Assembly: GCF_900105555.1 (NCBI RefSeq)
Contig: NZ_FNTZ01000001.1
Span: forward strand, 3,227,501-3,291,500
From: Pseudomonas coleopterorum
Lineage (GTDB): Bacteria; Pseudomonadota; Gammaproteobacteria; Pseudomonadales; Pseudomonadaceae
Direction of reading: 5' to 3'
DNA length: 64,000 nt
In this document: in pieces, positions 62,459 through 64,000 of the stretch
Numbering within the stretch: position 1 is the stretch's first letter
Layout: every line of letters begins with the position of its first letter
Made by a program: the position numbers and the translations under genes
The notes under the pieces: model-generated
The model's input: the letters and a program-made list of their open reading frames with translations, nothing else
The model's database searches: none
Told to the model about the DNA's origin: nothing

Positions 62459-63160
62459 TCAGGCGTTGATCTGCGCCACGACGTCGGCCAGCGCCTGAGC
62501 GGGATCGGCGGCCTGGCTGATCGGACGGCCGATCACCAGGTAGTCGGAGCCAGCGTCCAGGGCCTGGCGAGGGGTCAGGATACGGCGCTGGTCATCCTGA
62601 GCACTGCCCGCTGGGCGAATGCCGGGAGTGACCAGCTGCAGAGCGGGATGCGCAGCCTTCAAGGCCTGGGCTTCCAGTGCCGAGCAGACCAGCCCGTCCA
62701 TGCCGGCCTTCTGCGCCAGCGCCGCCAAACGCAGCACCTGCTCCTGTGGTTCGATGTCCAGGCCGATGGCAGCGAGGTCTTCACGCTCCATGCTGGTCAG
62801 CACGGTCACGCCGATCAGCAACGGCTTGGCACCGGAGCGCTGTTCCAGCACTTCGCGACACGCCGCCATCATGCGCAGGCCGCCAGAGCAATGCACGTTG
62901 ACCATCCAGACACCCATTTCCGCCGCAGCCTTGACGGCCATGGCGGTGGTGTTGGGGATGTCGTGGAATTTCAAGTCCAGGAACACCTCGAAGCCCTTGT
63001 CATTCAAGGTTTCGACGATGCCCGACGCGCTGCTGGTGAACAGTTCCTTGCCCACCTTGACCCGGCACAACGTGGGATCCAGCTGATCGGCCAGCTTCAG
63101 AGCCGCCTCGCGGGTTGGGTAATCCAGGGCGACGATGATGGGAGTCTGGCAGGCGGACAT
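62459..63160 (-). CDS. pyrF: Orotidine 5'-phosphate decarboxylase
   Basis: The 233-residue TIM barrel has [20 protein letters not shown], the catalytic [12 protein letters not shown] (Lys and Asp, about 59-70), [16 protein letters not shown] and the phosphate loop [10 protein letters not shown]. It converts OMP to UMP, the last step of pyrimidine synthesis. Its stop codon abuts that of the SDR. Confidence 0.97.
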   Translation of the reverse strand: MSACQTPIIVALDYPTREAALKLADQLDPTLCRVKVGKELFTSSASGIVETLNDKGFEVFLDLKFHDIPNTTAMAVKAAAEMGVWMVNVHCSGGLRMMAACREVLEQRSGAKPLLIGVTVLTSMEREDLAAIGLDIEPQEQVLRLAALAQKAGMDGLVCSALEAQALKAAHPALQLVTPGIRPAGSAQDDQRRILTPRQALDAGSDYLVIGRPISQAADPAQALADVVAQINA

Positions 63161-63366
63161 GGCGGGCTCTCTGAAGGCGGGTCGAAATCGGCGCGCATTG
63201 TAGCGGATTTTGCTGGCTCAGGGGCGTTGCCACGATTGTCCACGTCGCCATCGGGCGGCGTCGCCACAGGGCAGGAACGGGCTATGATGGAACCACTGCG
63301 ACACCCTGTCGCTCCAATCTCTACAAGCGCCGCGCATCTTCGGCGCACCGTTCAAGGAGTGTCCTC

Positions 63367-63534
63367 ATGCCCTGGTATGCCTGGTTGATCTTGTTGGTGG
63401 CCATCGGCTCGATCGTCGGTGGATTGCTGGTGCTCAAGCAAAGCGCGCAGAAACTGCCGTTGACCGACGAGCAGCTCAAGAAGGTACACGAACGCAACGC
63501 CGAGATGGATGCCAAGGACGCACGAAACCGCTGA
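63367..63534 (+). CDS. DUF2897-type small membrane protein
   Basis: The 55-residue protein is one N-terminal membrane helix (about 3-24, WYAWLILLVAIGSIVGGLLV) followed by a charged cytoplasmic tail. AAGGAG lies upstream of the ATG at 63367. The position next to pyrF is conserved in pseudomonads. Function unknown. Confidence 0.78.
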   Translation: MPWYAWLILLVAIGSIVGGLLVLKQSAQKLPLTDEQLKKVHERNAEMDAKDARNR

Positions 63535-63542
63535 CAGGTACT

Positions 63543-63577
63543 CAGCCCCCCGGGTGTCTCTGTGCTTCAGGGGGCTG
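63543..63577 (+). terminator. GC-rich hairpin after the DUF2897 gene
   Basis: CAGCCCCC (63543-63550) and GGGGGCTG (63570-63577) pair perfectly around a 19-base loop, nine bases after the stop. No T-run follows, so it is a tentative terminator. Confidence 0.4.
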
Positions 63578-63621
63578 GCCAGTCACTCTCATGGGTTATC
63601 CAACAAAAAGCTGCATGAGGC

Positions 63622-63770
63622 TGTGCATAAGCTGGGTGCAATACCCTGCAGGCCACGGCCCGCCAGCGTTTCCAGCCGTCGATTAAAAAACGAGCAGTTT
63701 CAAGGGGTTGTGCACATTCGACGTGCACCTGCCTGTGGATAAGCTTGGGAGAACACGCTGCAGGCCACGG
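63622..63770 (+). repeat. Duplicated 37-bp module with DnaA-box-like ends
   Basis: Two 37-base units (63622-63658 and 63734-63770) match at 30 positions. Each begins with a perfect DnaA-type nonamer in reverse orientation (TGTGCATAA, TGTGGATAA) followed by AGCT, and ends with CTGCAGGCCACGG. A third, one-mismatch nonamer (TTGTGCACA, 63708-63716) lies between. The gap 63535-63805 has no gene. Confidence 0.55.
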
Positions 63771-63805
63771 GCCACACGGCCCAGCGAAACATGATCATTT
63801 TTTGA

Positions 63806-64000
63806 TCAGCTATTTTCTCCGCCCCACCCATCCTTGGCTGCGCCCTTGATTGCCTTAAGCAGAATGGCGAACGCCGGATTGTCATTGCTCTCTCGCCAGA
63901 TCAGGTGCAGTTCGCTCTGCACGCCCTCCCCCAGATCGATATCGCGGAACATCACATTCTTGAAGACCACGCTGGTGGCGCAGCGCGGCACCAACGCCAC
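63806..64000 (-). CDS. LysR family regulator, C-terminal part
   Basis: The 64 visible residues (ALVPRCATSVVFKNVMFRDI ... LIWRESNDNPAFAILLKAIK) are the end of a LysR effector domain, including the usual GVALVP-like strand and the R-E-x-N-x-x-P-A stretch. The N-terminus with the helix-turn-helix lies beyond base 64000. The location after pyrF and DUF2897 matches a conserved pseudomonad order. Confidence 0.8.
   Translation of the reverse strand: MALVPRCATSVVFKNVMFRDIDLGEGVQSELHLIWRESNDNPAFAILLKAIKGAAKDGWGGENS

Noticed and set aside
63783..63811. TGATCA repeat around an A/T run as a LysR gene terminator
   Set aside because: TGATCATTTTTTGATCA is a short palindrome, but the run lies inside the hairpin rather than after it, so it is not a convincing terminator.

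Overview
The window is a gene-dense, GC-rich stretch of a Pseudomonas chromosome. The evidence is the gene content and order: pobR/pobA, an acetylpolyamine amidohydrolase with its polyamine-binding protein, a FecI/FecR/TonB receptor set, the aroC - MFS - acireductone dioxygenase-like string beside hydrolase, prmB, isochorismatase-like, Smr and folE genes, and pyrF followed by a DUF2897 protein and a LysR gene. This is family-level recognition from the sequence; no database was searched. No rRNA, CRISPR array, intact insertion sequence or prophage was seen. One tRNA (Ser-GGA) is present.

Layout. 1-4400: a truncated membrane protein, an AraC regulator with an EamA exporter, an FAD monooxygenase and a glutathione transferase. 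4496-11544: an IclR-linked catabolic locus. MFS transporter, class III CoA-transferase and HMG-CoA-lyase-type lyase lie on the minus strand, opposite an SMP-30 lactonase-like protein and a CitMHS-type carrier, with palindromic operator candidates between the arms. 11646-13800: MFS efflux pump and LysR regulator. 14052-17299: polyamine module. 17542-21242: metallophosphodiesterase, atypical arginase-family protein, membrane-anchored PQQ-type sugar dehydrogenase. 21473-25600: iron-uptake set with a Fur-box-like site. 25642-27889: pobR/pobA. 28164-35121: signalling block (144-residue protein, KaiC-like ATPase, histidine kinase, diguanylate cyclase, chemoreceptor). 35385-42304: EamA exporter, HxlR/SDR/methyltransferase group, tRNA, crotonase, acyltransferase, CorA, class I glutamine amidotransferase. 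42842-46044: transglutaminase / alpha-E / circularly permuted ATP-grasp cassette. 46283-51728: sRNA candidate, rraB, LTA-synthase-like protein and small proteins. 51866-64000: housekeeping block (aroC, prmB, folE, pyrF) with transporters and a LysR gene cut by the window edge.

How genes work together. The clearest pathway is in 4496-11544. A citrate-type carrier would import a hydroxy-acid, the CoA-transferase would activate it and the lyase would cleave the CoA ester to acetyl-CoA plus a keto acid; citramalate or 3-hydroxy-3-methylglutarate fit best. The polyamine module pairs capture of a polyamine with deacetylation under an AraC regulator. The iron block follows the receptor - anti-sigma - ECF sigma scheme.

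The least understood systems are the KaiC-like/kinase operon, whose kinase lies in frame just after the KaiC stop, the ATP-grasp/alpha-E/transglutaminase cassette, and a duplicated DnaA-box module next to pyrF. Several enzymes lack expected catalytic residues: the acireductone dioxygenase-like protein, one SDR, the isochorismatase-like protein and the arginase-like protein.
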